Source of the DNA: Gallionella sp.
GTDB lineage: Bacteria; Pseudomonadota; Gammaproteobacteria; Burkholderiales; Gallionellaceae
Length of the DNA stretch: 64,000 nt
NCBI GenBank assembly: GCA_028699065.1
Contig: JAQVVH010000001.1
Span: 1 to 64,000 of the forward strand
Direction: 5' to 3'
Under the pieces are notes generated by a model. It was not told the origin of the DNA and made no database searches. It saw only the letters and a list, made by a program, of their open reading frames with translations. Position 1 is the stretch's first letter. Every line of letters starts with the position of its first letter. The position numbers were made by a program, and so were the translations under genes. Below, piece after piece: positions 24,822 through 34,564 of this stretch.

Positions 24822-26038
24822 CGTTGGCTATGCTTGGTGAAGCCTGGCGTGCGATGGGCGCCAATCGGCTGCGCACCTTTCTGACCATGCTGGGCATGGT
24901 TATCGGCGTGGGCGCCGTCGTGTTGATGATGTCTATTGGTCAGGGCGCGCAGCATGCCATTAAGCAAAGCATCTCCGCGATGGGCAGCAATTTATTCATC
25001 CTGCTCTCGGGGAGCACATCTTCCGGCGGCGCTCGCTCGGGCAGCGGCGGCGGTTACACCCTAAAAGTCGAAGACGCCGAGGCTATCGCGGGACTATCTG
25101 GTGTGCAGGCCGTTGCGCCGATCCATTCCGGCAGTGCTCAAGTCGTTTACGGCCCCAACAACTGGAGTACGGCCATTATCGGCACGACACCCTCCTATCT
25201 GGATGCGCGCTCGTGGACCGTGATTGCTGGCAACGCCTTCACAGACTCGGATGTACGTTCCGCCACCCGCGTGGCATTGATTGGACAAACCTCCGCCGAC
25301 AACCTGTTTGGCGATGAAAATCCTCTCGGTAAAACTCTTCGAATCCGGCAAAGTCCGTTTGTTATTGTTGGCATCCTAGCATCCAAGGGTCAGGGCATGG
25401 ATGGACGCGACCAGGACGATACGCTCATCATTCCTCTCACCACCGCACAGCGCCAGGTCTTCGGTTCACAATTTCCCGGCTCGGTGCGGATGGTCATGGT
25501 GCAAACCACTACACAAGAAGTCATGCCTGCGGTGGAGAAAAGCATGACGGGTCTTCTGCGCCAGCGCCATCGAATCCGCGAGGGTTTCGATAACGATTTC
25601 TATTTGCGCAACCTGACGGCAGTTGCCGATTCGGCTGCGGAAAGTACCCGCATTATGTCCATGTTGTTGGGTGCGATCGCCTCGGTTTCACTGCTGGTCG
25701 GCGGGATCGGCATCATGAATATCATGCTGGTATCGGTGACAGAGCGCACCCGTGAAATTGGCATTCGTATGGCGATCGGCGCACGCGAGCGCGACATTCT
25801 GCTGCAATTTCTGTTTGAGGCCATCATCATCTCGGTGATCGGCTGCCTGATCGGGCTGGGGCTTGGGGTTGTCGCCGCGCTCTTGGTGGAATCGCTGACC
25901 GGCACCATCGTCATCATCTCTGCCGGAACAGGCGCTGTCGCTTTCGGAGTTGCGGCCTTTGTGGGTATCTTCTTCGGCTTTTATCCTGCCCGGAAAGCCG
26001 CGCGCCTCGATCCCATCGAGGCGCTGCGTTACCAATAA
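24812..26038 (+). CDS. MacB-type ABC transporter permease (FtsX domain)
   Basis: 408 aa; MacB_PCD and FtsX; GGIGIMNIMLVSVTERTREIGIRMAIGAR. Confidence 0.95.
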   Translation: MRMTLAMLGEAWRAMGANRLRTFLTMLGMVIGVGAVVLMMSIGQGAQHAIKQSISAMGSNLFILLSGSTSSGGARSGSGGGYTLKVEDAEAIAGLSGVQAVAPIHSGSAQVVYGPNNWSTAIIGTTPSYLDARSWTVIAGNAFTDSDVRSATRVALIGQTSADNLFGDENPLGKTLRIRQSPFVIVGILASKGQGMDGRDQDDTLIIPLTTAQRQVFGSQFPGSVRMVMVQTTTQEVMPAVEKSMTGLLRQRHRIREGFDNDFYLRNLTAVADSAAESTRIMSMLLGAIASVSLLVGGIGIMNIMLVSVTERTREIGIRMAIGARERDILLQFLFEAIIISVIGCLIGLGLGVVAALLVESLTGTIVIISAGTGAVAFGVAAFVGIFFGFYPARKAARLDPIEALRYQ

Positions 26039-26044
26039 ACGGAA

Positions 26045-27313
26045 TTACTTAACGAGGCTATTGATCTGCAGATCAATATGTTTGGCGCCCGGTTTGAGAT
26101 TTTCGACGCTGCCTTCCAGATCGCCGGGCTGTCCCATCGGCGAACCGGATTTCGACACACGTGCCACGACGACCACGCGATCAAATCCGGATAGTTTCAG
26201 CTGCGGCTGCATCGCCATACTGTCATCCAAGGTAAATTCCAGCGGCAGATCCTTCACCTGCTTGCGCAACACTGCCAGCGGCATTTTCGGGCCTTCCGCC
26301 GCGCGCGCCAGAATGAAGACAGTGTCGTCAGGCGACACACTGGCAGCCAACGCAGGCGCCAGCGTCACTTTGCCGCTAATCGCCATCGCCGGATCAGCAG
26401 ACTGCGCTTGGGATGAACCACCGGCTTTGCGTTCGGCTTCGATACGTGCCAGTTTTTGTTTGCCACCGGGCTGCATGGATAAAAACTCCTTGGCCTGTGC
26501 CAACCCCTGCTGAATCATTTCCGCACCCGGATAATCGGGCGGCAATAACTCCAGTAATTTTTGCCAATGCGTAACGGCCGCAGCGTAATCGCCCCGCTCC
26601 ATCGCGGCCGAACCCGACAATGCGCGCGCCGACGCATTATTGGCGTCAAGCGCAACCGCCTTATCGAGGAATTTTGTGGGCTCACCGAGCAGTGACTGGT
26701 TGTTCGTCATTGCTCTTGCATCCGCATAATCCGCCCAAAGCTGGGCTTCGTTGGGTACCAGTTTCACCAGGTTGGCATAGCAACGTACTGCATCATCGTA
26801 GCGCTCCAGTTCGACATAAGAGCGCGCCAAAAGCAACCAGCCATCCGGATTTTCCGGCAGGCGTTCCATCTTCTTTTCGAGCTCCTGGATTGCCACCTCG
26901 GAACGCAGCGTGCCAAAACCGGCGGCCAGGGCAGGCTCCTCTTGTGGCGACAAAGCCTGGGGTTTGCCTATCGTCAAATACAACGGAATGGCAAACACTG
27001 GCAACAGGATTGCCAGCACAACGGCCAGCTTCCTCGCGGGATGATGGGCAAGCGCGGATGCGCCGCCCTGAGCCTGCACTTCGTCCAGCAATCTGGCCTG
27101 TAGTTCACGTTTGCCCTGTTCGTAGGCTTCCTGTGTCAGAAGCCCATTGCGCAAATCGTTTTCCATCTCGACCGACTGATCGCGCAAAATTTCCAAATTG
27201 GCCGTATCGCGCAGCACGTCATTGCCGTTGGCACTCGCACGCCATAACGGCAGCACGAGGAAAAGTGCCGCCACAATCAGCAGCAGCGCACAAAGGATCC
27301 AGAACAATGTCAT
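26045..27313 (-). CDS. ccmI: Cytochrome c-type biogenesis protein CcmI (TPR)
   Basis: 422 aa; N-terminal two-TM CcmI, TPRs; last gene of ccm operon. Confidence 0.92.
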   Translation of the reverse strand: MTLFWILCALLLIVAALFLVLPLWRASANGNDVLRDTANLEILRDQSVEMENDLRNGLLTQEAYEQGKRELQARLLDEVQAQGGASALAHHPARKLAVVLAILLPVFAIPLYLTIGKPQALSPQEEPALAAGFGTLRSEVAIQELEKKMERLPENPDGWLLLARSYVELERYDDAVRCYANLVKLVPNEAQLWADYADARAMTNNQSLLGEPTKFLDKAVALDANNASARALSGSAAMERGDYAAAVTHWQKLLELLPPDYPGAEMIQQGLAQAKEFLSMQPGGKQKLARIEAERKAGGSSQAQSADPAMAISGKVTLAPALAASVSPDDTVFILARAAEGPKMPLAVLRKQVKDLPLEFTLDDSMAMQPQLKLSGFDRVVVVARVSKSGSPMGQPGDLEGSVENLKPGAKHIDLQINSLVK

Positions 27314-27798
27314 GCTTGTATATCTTTCGGTTGGGTTTGACTATCCTGCCGTTCGGACAGCAATGCCGCGGCACGTGCCGATTGCTCTTCTGTCAGCTGC
27401 GGCTCGGCAATTTCAGACTTGCGTTTTCGCAACTGCAAAAACAATACGCCAGCCCCTAACAGCAGCAGGGCAAACGGTCCATACCAAAGCACCAGCGTGG
27501 TTTTCTTCATGGGCGGATCGTACAGAACGAAATCGCCATAGCGGGAAACCAGATAGTCGAGAATTTCCTGATCGCTCATACCCTTCTGCATAAGCTCGCG
27601 TACTTCGCGGCGCAGATCTTCCGCCAATTCGGCGTGCGAGCTGGCCAGCGACTCATTCTGGCAAACCAGGCAGCGCAATTTCTCCGCCAGTCCGATCATG
27701 CGTTTTTCCAGCACCGGGTCGGCGGCCATATCCTGAGCCTCGCCTGCGAGGGCAAAAGTGGGCAACAGACAAAACAACAAAATCAGAAGGCGTTTCAT
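27310..27798 (-). CDS. ccmH: Cytochrome c-type biogenesis protein CcmH
   Basis: 162 aa; LRCLVCQNESLASSHAELAEDLRREVRELM. Confidence 0.95.
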   Translation of the reverse strand: MKRLLILLFCLLPTFALAGEAQDMAADPVLEKRMIGLAEKLRCLVCQNESLASSHAELAEDLRREVRELMQKGMSDQEILDYLVSRYGDFVLYDPPMKKTTLVLWYGPFALLLLGAGVLFLQLRKRKSEIAEPQLTEEQSARAAALLSERQDSQTQPKDIQA

Positions 27799-28322
27799 TT
27801 GGCTTGCAACTCCGCAACCATGGGCAGGATTTTTTCACGAAGATTATCCGGTGTCACCGGGCCGATCTGTTTGTAGCGAATGACGCCCTGCTCGTCGATC
27901 ACATAAGTTTCCGGCACACCATACACACCATAATCAATACCAATGCGGCCTTCGGTGTCCGTTACACTCAGCACATAAGGATCACCGCCCCTTTGCAGCC
28001 AGCGCTGGGCCTCCACAGGGTTATCCTTGTAATCGAGACCGTAGATCGGCACGATGTTTTGCTGCGCCAAATCCATCAGGACCGGGTGTTCTTCCCGGCA
28101 GGAAACGCACCACGAGGCCCAGACATTCAGCAGCCAGACCTTGCCTTTCATGTCGGCAGGCGAAAAGTTTTGTTGCGGTTCATGCAACTGCGGCAGAACG
28201 AATCCTGGTGCGGGCTTGCCGATCAATGGCGAGGGTACTTCGCGGGGATTCAGATTGAGACCTTTAAACAGGAAAACCGCCAACACCACAAAGACAACAA
28301 AGGGCAGAATAAAACGCATCAT
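27795..28322 (-). CDS. ccmG: Thiol:disulfide interchange protein DsbE/CcmG
   Basis: 175 aa; LLNVWASWCVSCREEHPVL. Confidence 0.95.
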   Translation of the reverse strand: MMRFILPFVVFVVLAVFLFKGLNLNPREVPSPLIGKPAPGFVLPQLHEPQQNFSPADMKGKVWLLNVWASWCVSCREEHPVLMDLAQQNIVPIYGLDYKDNPVEAQRWLQRGGDPYVLSVTDTEGRIGIDYGVYGVPETYVIDEQGVIRYKQIGPVTPDNLREKILPMVAELQAK

Positions 28323-30301
28323 GCAGTTTTCTCCTCAAGAGCAGTGTCCAGTTGCGCGCCGCTGCGCTTGCTGTGAATACGATATCTGCGATCACTTATC
28401 GCAAGAATACCCCCCAGTGCCATCAGCACACAGCCGGCCCAAACCCAGTCTACAAAAGGCTTGATATAAATTCGCACGGCCCATGCACCGTTGCTTCCTG
28501 GAATCGGCTCGCCGAGCGAGACATACAAATCCCGTAGCAGGCCGGTACGGATAGCGGCTTCGGTCATCGGCATTCCGGAAACGTTGTACTGTCTTTTTTC
28601 CGGATAGAGCTCGGTCACGGCTTGTCCATTCCTAGTCACAGTCACGTGGCCTCGCCCACCGATGTAGTTGGGGCCTTCGATTTCCCGTACACCATCAAAA
28701 CGGAATACATAACCGCCGGCGGAGACGGTGTCGCCAATATCCATGCGGACATCACGCTCAGTCTCGTAACCTTTGACCAATGTCACGCCGATGATGAATA
28801 CAGCCACGCCAAGATGCGCCAGCTGCATGCCGTAATAACTCAATGACTGATTGCGGACACGCTGCAAGAAATCATTCCGGCCCAGCAGGCGCTCGCGCAA
28901 ATTAAGCAACATGGTCGCGATGATCCAGAACGCCAGCAGCAATCCCAGCGCGATCATGGCGGTCCACATACCCATTGCGAATGGCAATAACAGCGCAATC
29001 AGCAAAGCACTCAGAAAAGCCCAACGCACGCGCTTGGCCAGCTCGAGCCCGCCGATTTTCTTCCAGCGGGCAAGCGGCCCCAGCCCCATCATCAGAATCA
29101 TCGGCACCATCAGCGGTACAAATACCGCGTGAAAATACGGGGGACCGACGGACAGTTTGCCAAAACCCAGCGCATCCATGAACAAGGGATACAACGTACC
29201 GATGAATACCGAAGCCGCGGCAACCGAAAGCAGCACATTGTTTGAGAGCAGCAGGGATTCGCGCGACAGGATGTCGAACTTTCCACCCAGCCCGACTTTG
29301 GGTGCCCGCCATGCGAACAGAAGCAGGGAAACCCCAATGACAACCACCAGAAAAGACAGAATGAAAATACCGCGTTTCGGATCGGCCGCAAAGGAATGCA
29401 CCGAGGTCAGAACACCAGAACGCACCAGAAAGGTTCCCAGCAAACTCAGGGAAAAAGCCGCGATAGCGAGCAGTACCGTCCAGCTCTTGAATGCGCCACG
29501 CTTTTCGGTGACCGCAAGCGAGTGTATCAACGCCGTCCCCAACAACCAGGGCATCAGGGACGCATTTTCTACCGGATCCCAGAACCACCAGCCACCCCAG
29601 CCCAGTTCGTAGTATGCCCACCAACTGCCGAGGGCAATTCCCAGCGTCATGAAAACCCAGGCTACCGTCGTCCACGGACGCGACCAGCGGGCCCAGGTAG
29701 TATCGAGCTTCCCTCCCAGCAGTGCCGCAAGCGCAAAAGCAAAGGCAACCGAAAATCCAACATATCCCATATAGAGCATCGGTGGGTGAATCACCAATCC
29801 CGGATCCTGCAACAAAGGATTCAGATCGCGCCCGTCCGCCGCGGCAGGCAGCAAACGATCAAACGGATTTGAGGTCAGCAGCATGAATAACAGAAACCCG
29901 ATCGCAACAAACCCCATCACGCCAAGCACTCGCGCCACCATTTCGTCCGGCAGGTGGCGGCTGTAAATCGCGACTGCCAATGTCCATCCGCCCAGAATGA
30001 AGGCCCACAGCAACAATGATCCCTCATGGCCGCCCCAGACTGCCGAAATCCGGTAAATCACCGGAAGCTGCGAGTTGGAATGCTGCGCCACGTAAAGTAC
30101 GGAAAAGTCATTGGCCACAAAGGCATAAGTCAAACAGCCCAGCGCAATAACGAGAAAAAGAAACTGGCCATATGCCAACGGGCGTGCAATCGCCATCAGG
30201 ACGGCGTTATTTCTTGCCGCACCGATGATAGGCAACACCCCCAGACAAACAGCGATAAACAGGGCGACAATCAGGGAGAAATGTCCGATTTCAGGAATCA
30301 T
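28319..30301 (-). CDS. ccmF: Heme lyase CcmF/NrfE family subunit
   Basis: 660 aa; WGGWWFWDPVENASLMPWL. Confidence 0.97.
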   Translation of the reverse strand: MIPEIGHFSLIVALFIAVCLGVLPIIGAARNNAVLMAIARPLAYGQFLFLVIALGCLTYAFVANDFSVLYVAQHSNSQLPVIYRISAVWGGHEGSLLLWAFILGGWTLAVAIYSRHLPDEMVARVLGVMGFVAIGFLLFMLLTSNPFDRLLPAAADGRDLNPLLQDPGLVIHPPMLYMGYVGFSVAFAFALAALLGGKLDTTWARWSRPWTTVAWVFMTLGIALGSWWAYYELGWGGWWFWDPVENASLMPWLLGTALIHSLAVTEKRGAFKSWTVLLAIAAFSLSLLGTFLVRSGVLTSVHSFAADPKRGIFILSFLVVVIGVSLLLFAWRAPKVGLGGKFDILSRESLLLSNNVLLSVAAASVFIGTLYPLFMDALGFGKLSVGPPYFHAVFVPLMVPMILMMGLGPLARWKKIGGLELAKRVRWAFLSALLIALLLPFAMGMWTAMIALGLLLAFWIIATMLLNLRERLLGRNDFLQRVRNQSLSYYGMQLAHLGVAVFIIGVTLVKGYETERDVRMDIGDTVSAGGYVFRFDGVREIEGPNYIGGRGHVTVTRNGQAVTELYPEKRQYNVSGMPMTEAAIRTGLLRDLYVSLGEPIPGSNGAWAVRIYIKPFVDWVWAGCVLMALGGILAISDRRYRIHSKRSGAQLDTALEEKTA

Positions 30302-30318
30302 GCGGCAGCTTTCAGGAA

Positions 30319-30768
30319 TTATTTGGATTCAACAGCAGCATTGGCCGCCGCGGCTTTTTCGAGCGCGTCTTTAGCTTCAGGCGGCATGTAATTTTCATCG
30401 TGCTTGGCGAGCACTTCATCCGCATGCATGATGCCATCCGGGCCCACCGTTCCCTGGGCGACGACGCCCTTTCCTTCTTTGAATAAATCGGGAAGGATTC
30501 CCTTGTACACCACAGGAATCCGCTTGCTGGTATCGGTAATAGCAAAGTTGACGGTAAGCCCGTCGGCTTCGCGTTGTACGCTGCCCTCTTCCACCAGACC
30601 GCCAATACGAAAACTCCGGCCATGCGGTGCTTCATCGTTAAAAACTTGTGTCGGCGTAAAGTACAGGCTCACATTCTTGTCGAGCGCATTCAGCACCAGC
30701 CCGACTGCCAAACCAACGGCGGCAATCCCCACAAGGATAAACATCACTCTTTTTTGACGAGGTTTCAT
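30319..30768 (-). CDS. ccmE: Cytochrome c maturation protein CcmE
   Basis: 149 aa; heme-binding region VLAKHDENYMPPEA. Confidence 0.96.
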   Translation of the reverse strand: MKPRQKRVMFILVGIAAVGLAVGLVLNALDKNVSLYFTPTQVFNDEAPHGRSFRIGGLVEEGSVQREADGLTVNFAITDTSKRIPVVYKGILPDLFKEGKGVVAQGTVGPDGIMHADEVLAKHDENYMPPEAKDALEKAAAANAAVESK

Positions 30769-30938
30769 TAGTCTTCTTCTCCAGCTTCCCGCAACAAGCG
30801 GATTTGTTCCAAGGTCAATTTACGCTTATGGCGGACCAGCACAATTTCAACCGCAAATATCAGCAGAGCAACGACATAAGAGCCCAACCAGACGTAAGTG
30901 AGCGGATTTTCCCGCATCCAGATATCCAATCCGGTCAT
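30768..30938 (-). CDS. ccmD: Heme exporter protein CcmD (not in ORF track; 56 aa)
   Basis: Manual translation MTGLDIWMRENPLTYVWLGSYVVALLIFAVEIVLVRHKRKLTLEQIRLLREAGEED; single TM; TAATG overlap with ccmE start and position between ccmC and ccmE. Confidence 0.93.
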   Translation of the reverse strand: MTGLDIWMRENPLTYVWLGSYVVALLIFAVEIVLVRHKRKLTLEQIRLLREAGEED

Positions 30939-31672
30939 GTTCGCACCTCCGATAGTTCAGCAACCCATTTAGTCTGATGCTCACGCTCCAAAATAATACT
31001 GCGCACCCGTGCCAGGACAACCGCAATCGCATACAACCAGCAAGCTGCAAGGGTAATGAACATGGCCTGCTGCATCGCCACGTGCATACTTGTCCCGCTG
31101 AATTTGATCGTAGAGCCCTGATGCAGGGTATTCCACCACTTCACCGAAAAATAAATGATGGGCACATTGACCGAACCCACAATCGCCAACAACGCACTGG
31201 CGCGATCGGCGCGGCGCGGATCGTCAATCGATGAATGCAGCGCCATATAACCCAGATAGAGAAACAGCAAAATAAGTTCCGAAGTCAGGCGCGCATCCCA
31301 CACCCACCAGGCGCCCCACATCGGTTTACCCCAAAGTGCCCCGGTCCACAGGGAAATGAAGGCAAACAGTGCTCCCGTCGGTGCAATGGCGGTCGCCATC
31401 ATCGCGGACAGGCGGGTGTTGAAAATCAGTCCCAGCGCAGCATAAGCAGCCATCACAAGATAGAGAAACATCGAGAGAATTGATGCCGGAACATGGATAA
31501 AAATGATGCGGTAAAACTCGCCCTGCTGATAATCCACCGGCGCCACGAAAAATCCGATGTACAGACCAACCGCAAACAGCATAGCGGCAGAAACTGCAAA
31601 CCACGGAATCAGTTTTCCCGCCAATGCGTAAAAAGTACTGGGGGCCGAATATTTGAACCAGTTAATCGCCAA
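30935..31672 (-). CDS. ccmC: Heme ABC transporter permease CcmC
   Basis: 245 aa; WGKPMWGAWWVWDARLTSELILLFLYLGYMAL. Confidence 0.96.
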   Translation of the reverse strand: MAINWFKYSAPSTFYALAGKLIPWFAVSAAMLFAVGLYIGFFVAPVDYQQGEFYRIIFIHVPASILSMFLYLVMAAYAALGLIFNTRLSAMMATAIAPTGALFAFISLWTGALWGKPMWGAWWVWDARLTSELILLFLYLGYMALHSSIDDPRRADRASALLAIVGSVNVPIIYFSVKWWNTLHQGSTIKFSGTSMHVAMQQAMFITLAACWLYAIAVVLARVRSIILEREHQTKWVAELSEVRT

Positions 31673-31678
31673 AATTGA

Positions 31679-32362
31679 TTACTCCATCGAAATACGTAAT
31701 GCTTGCGCCGCTACCCAAGGCGCAAAGGTCAGTGCAAGAACCAGTAGCGCCCCCAGCAGAGACAAATGCGATACCGGGCTCAAACCGGTAGCAACCGCAT
31801 CAACAGCGGCCGTCCCGAAGATCAAGATCGGAATACACAGCGGCAACACCAGCAATGACAACAGAACACCGCCACCGCGCAAACCCAATGTCAGTGCCGC
31901 ACCGATCCCACCGATCATGCTCAACACCGGTGTTCCCAACAACAACCCCAGAATCAAAATCCCCAACGTTTCTGCCTGCATGTCGAACTGTATGCCAAGC
32001 ACCGGCGCTATCAGTACGAGCGGCAAGCCGGAAACCATCCAGTGCGCAACGATTTTTCCCAACACAATAACTGCCAGCGGTTGTGGCGTCAGCATCATCT
32101 GTTCTAGCGTGCCATCCTGATGATCGGCAGAAAACAGCCGCCCCAGCGACAACATGGACGCAAGCAACGCAGCCACCCACAAAACCCCCGGCGCGATTTT
32201 ACGCAACATTTCCATTTCAGGCCCGACACCGAGTGGAAACAGGCTGACCACCATGACGAAAAAAATCAGGGTTGTCAGTACATCGGCCCGGCGACGCATC
32301 GCCAGTATCATGTCGCGCCGAATGACGAGCTTAAGCATGCTGAACAAAGTAAGCTCTTTCAT
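31679..32362 (-). CDS. ccmB: Heme exporter protein CcmB
   Basis: 227 aa; DHQDGTLEQMMLTPQPL, multi-TM. Confidence 0.95.
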   Translation of the reverse strand: MKELTLFSMLKLVIRRDMILAMRRRADVLTTLIFFVMVVSLFPLGVGPEMEMLRKIAPGVLWVAALLASMLSLGRLFSADHQDGTLEQMMLTPQPLAVIVLGKIVAHWMVSGLPLVLIAPVLGIQFDMQAETLGILILGLLLGTPVLSMIGGIGAALTLGLRGGGVLLSLLVLPLCIPILIFGTAAVDAVATGLSPVSHLSLLGALLVLALTFAPWVAAQALRISME

Positions 32363-32973
32363 GACAAGGCCAGCGTCCGCACGGTCATACCGTCAATCTG
32401 CAAGGGCTGGTGAGTCGTAAATATCGCCATCCCACCGCGGGACAAGTGATCCGCGATCAATTCCTGAATCAGTGCCACGGCTCGGACATCCAATGCCGCC
32501 AATGGTTCATCCAGTATCCATAATCGCGCTTCACTCACCAGCAAACGCGCCAAAGCAACCCGCCTGCGTTGCCCCTGAGAGAGCACTTTGCATGGCAGCA
32601 ACTCCCGGCCCTTCAGTCCCAACCGACGCAACGCCGATTTGACGGCCGCATCTTGCAGCGTGATCCCGGAGAACGCAGCCGAAATTTTCAAATTCTCAAG
32701 CGCACTCAGGTCATCCTTGATGGCATTCAGGTGGCCGAGATAAAGAATCTCCGCATGAAATGCGTCCCCAAGACTGGCAACCTGCGCCCCATTCCAGACA
32801 ACGCGCCCCTCGTCGGCGGACACAAACCCGCACAGCGTCCGTAACAACGTCGTTTTCCCGCTGCCGTTTTCTCCTTGCACTTGCATGATCTGCCCGGGAT
32901 GCAGCACAAAGCTCAATCCGGAAAACAGACGCTGATCACCTCGACTGCAGGCAAGATTGCTGACTTCCAGCAT
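32359..32973 (-). CDS. ccmA: Cytochrome c biogenesis heme-transporting ATPase CcmA
   Basis: 204 aa; GENGSGKTTLLRTLCG, LSQGQRRRVALARLL. Confidence 0.95.
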   Translation of the reverse strand: MLEVSNLACSRGDQRLFSGLSFVLHPGQIMQVQGENGSGKTTLLRTLCGFVSADEGRVVWNGAQVASLGDAFHAEILYLGHLNAIKDDLSALENLKISAAFSGITLQDAAVKSALRRLGLKGRELLPCKVLSQGQRRRVALARLLVSEARLWILDEPLAALDVRAVALIQELIADHLSRGGMAIFTTHQPLQIDGMTVRTLALS

Positions 32974-33179
32974 GTATGAGAAACCTGTTGTTTGAATGGC
33001 CGGGCATTATATACGATGGCCGCCCGAAACGCCGTACTGCCCCCGTACTCACAAGCCCCTACTCCCTGAATATTCCGATTTGGCAATCAGCTACACACGC
33101 TTCCGGTTTGGATAAAGACCAATTCAGGCTATCATTAGCGCCGAAATTTTTACTGTTCGTTAGCTGGAAGGTAGATTCT

Positions 33180-34499
33180 ATGAGTGCGCGCGTATCGCTG
33201 AGGGAAATTCCGTCGAAAAACATTTTCCGCAAGAATGATGTTTTTGTGCTGTTTGGAGAGCTGTTTGGTCGAGGTTACGCCAATGGTCTTGTCGAGGAGG
33301 CTCGCAAAAATGGCATGACCATTCTGGGAATTACGGTGGGCCGGCGTGACGAAAACAATCTTCTGCGACCTCTGACGGAAGAAGAACTGGCAGTCGCCGA
33401 AAGTAATTTGGGCGGACGTATCATCAACATTCCGATGATGGCCGGATTTGATCTGGATGCGCCTCCGGGAGAGCCCACACCGACCGATTTGCTAGCTAAC
33501 ATGACTCTGAAGAGCTGGCAAACGGATACTCTCAACTGGGAACATATCGAAAAATGCCGCACAGCCGGCATTAAACGTTTCCGTGATTCTCTTGACCAAG
33601 TGATGCAATCGCTTGATGGCATGATTCCGGATGGAAGTAATGTATTTTTCGCCCACACCATGGCCGGCGGCATTCCCAAGGTTAAAGTTTTTCTGGCCAT
33701 TGCAAATCGCATTTACAAGGGGCAGGGCGATCGATTCATGTCTTCACGCGCCCTGCTCAACAGCGACTTGGGCAAACTCATTCTGATGAACTTCGACGAA
33801 GTCACGGCAAACACATTCCAGTATCTGATCGAAGGCAGCGCACGCCTCCGCACCCGGCTTGAAGGCAGTGGGGGGCAGGCGCGTTATACGGCCTACGGTT
33901 ATCACGGCACCGAAATTCTGATTGGTGAGACCTATCAGTGGCAAACCTATACCAACTACACTCAGGGCTACGCCAAAATGCGTCTCGAGCGGGTTGCTGA
34001 AACGGCTTGGGATAGCGGCATCAAGGCCACCGTATACAACTGCCCCGAAATCCGCACCAACTCCTCCGATATTTTCGTGGGTGTCGAGCTTTCGCTTTTT
34101 CCGCTGCTGCGCGCCCTCAATCAGGAAAATGGCGGCGACTGGACCGAAGCGCAGTGGAAAGCTTGCCGTGATTTATTGCAGGAAGGCGCCACGCTGGAAG
34201 AGCTGCTGGGGAAAATCGATCATTACAACGCCAGCGAAACCATGCAGAAATTCCGCAACTTCGAAGCCTGGCCAATGGATAACAGCCTAGAGTTGGCTGA
34301 TCTGATGATAGGCACCTCGGACAGCATCACGCAGATGCATAAAGACCGTAAGGCGCTGGTCACCGACCATCTGAGCGCGCTGGTGCTTGAAGGGACAGGA
34401 CCGCTCATGTTCTATGAAACTTCAGCCCCTGCCGGTCCGGTTATCTGGCTAAATCATGACATCATTGCCAAACAGCTGGTTGCGCTCCACTGCAAGTAG
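33180..34499 (+). CDS. Conserved Rossmann-like protein, candidate FabMG-type enoyl-ACP reductase family
   Basis: 439 aa from ATG at 33180; N-terminal VFVLFGELFGRGYANGL resembles an SDR cofactor-binding loop; YTNYTQGYAK resembles a Y-Xn-K site; family name recalled, not searched. Confidence 0.5.
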   Translation: MSARVSLREIPSKNIFRKNDVFVLFGELFGRGYANGLVEEARKNGMTILGITVGRRDENNLLRPLTEEELAVAESNLGGRIINIPMMAGFDLDAPPGEPTPTDLLANMTLKSWQTDTLNWEHIEKCRTAGIKRFRDSLDQVMQSLDGMIPDGSNVFFAHTMAGGIPKVKVFLAIANRIYKGQGDRFMSSRALLNSDLGKLILMNFDEVTANTFQYLIEGSARLRTRLEGSGGQARYTAYGYHGTEILIGETYQWQTYTNYTQGYAKMRLERVAETAWDSGIKATVYNCPEIRTNSSDIFVGVELSLFPLLRALNQENGGDWTEAQWKACRDLLQEGATLEELLGKIDHYNASETMQKFRNFEAWPMDNSLELADLMIGTSDSITQMHKDRKALVTDHLSALVLEGTGPLMFYETSAPAGPVIWLNHDIIAKQLVALHCK

Positions 34500-34516
34500 C
34501 ACCAAACGAATCACAT

Positions 34517-34547
34517 AAAAAAGCCACTCTTTCGAGTGGCTTTTTTA
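34517..34547 (+). terminator. Bidirectional terminator between convergent genes
   Basis: AAAAAAGCCACTCtttcGAGTGGCTTTTTT. Confidence 0.85.
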
Positions 34548-34564
34548 TGATCGCAGCGCGGAGT

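Noticed and set aside
26061-26076. Perfect palindrome TTGATCTGCAGATCAA, FNR-box-like
   Set aside because: Spacer is 6 rather than 4 nt and it lies within the ccmI coding end (HIDLQINSLVK) between convergent genes, not upstream of a promoter
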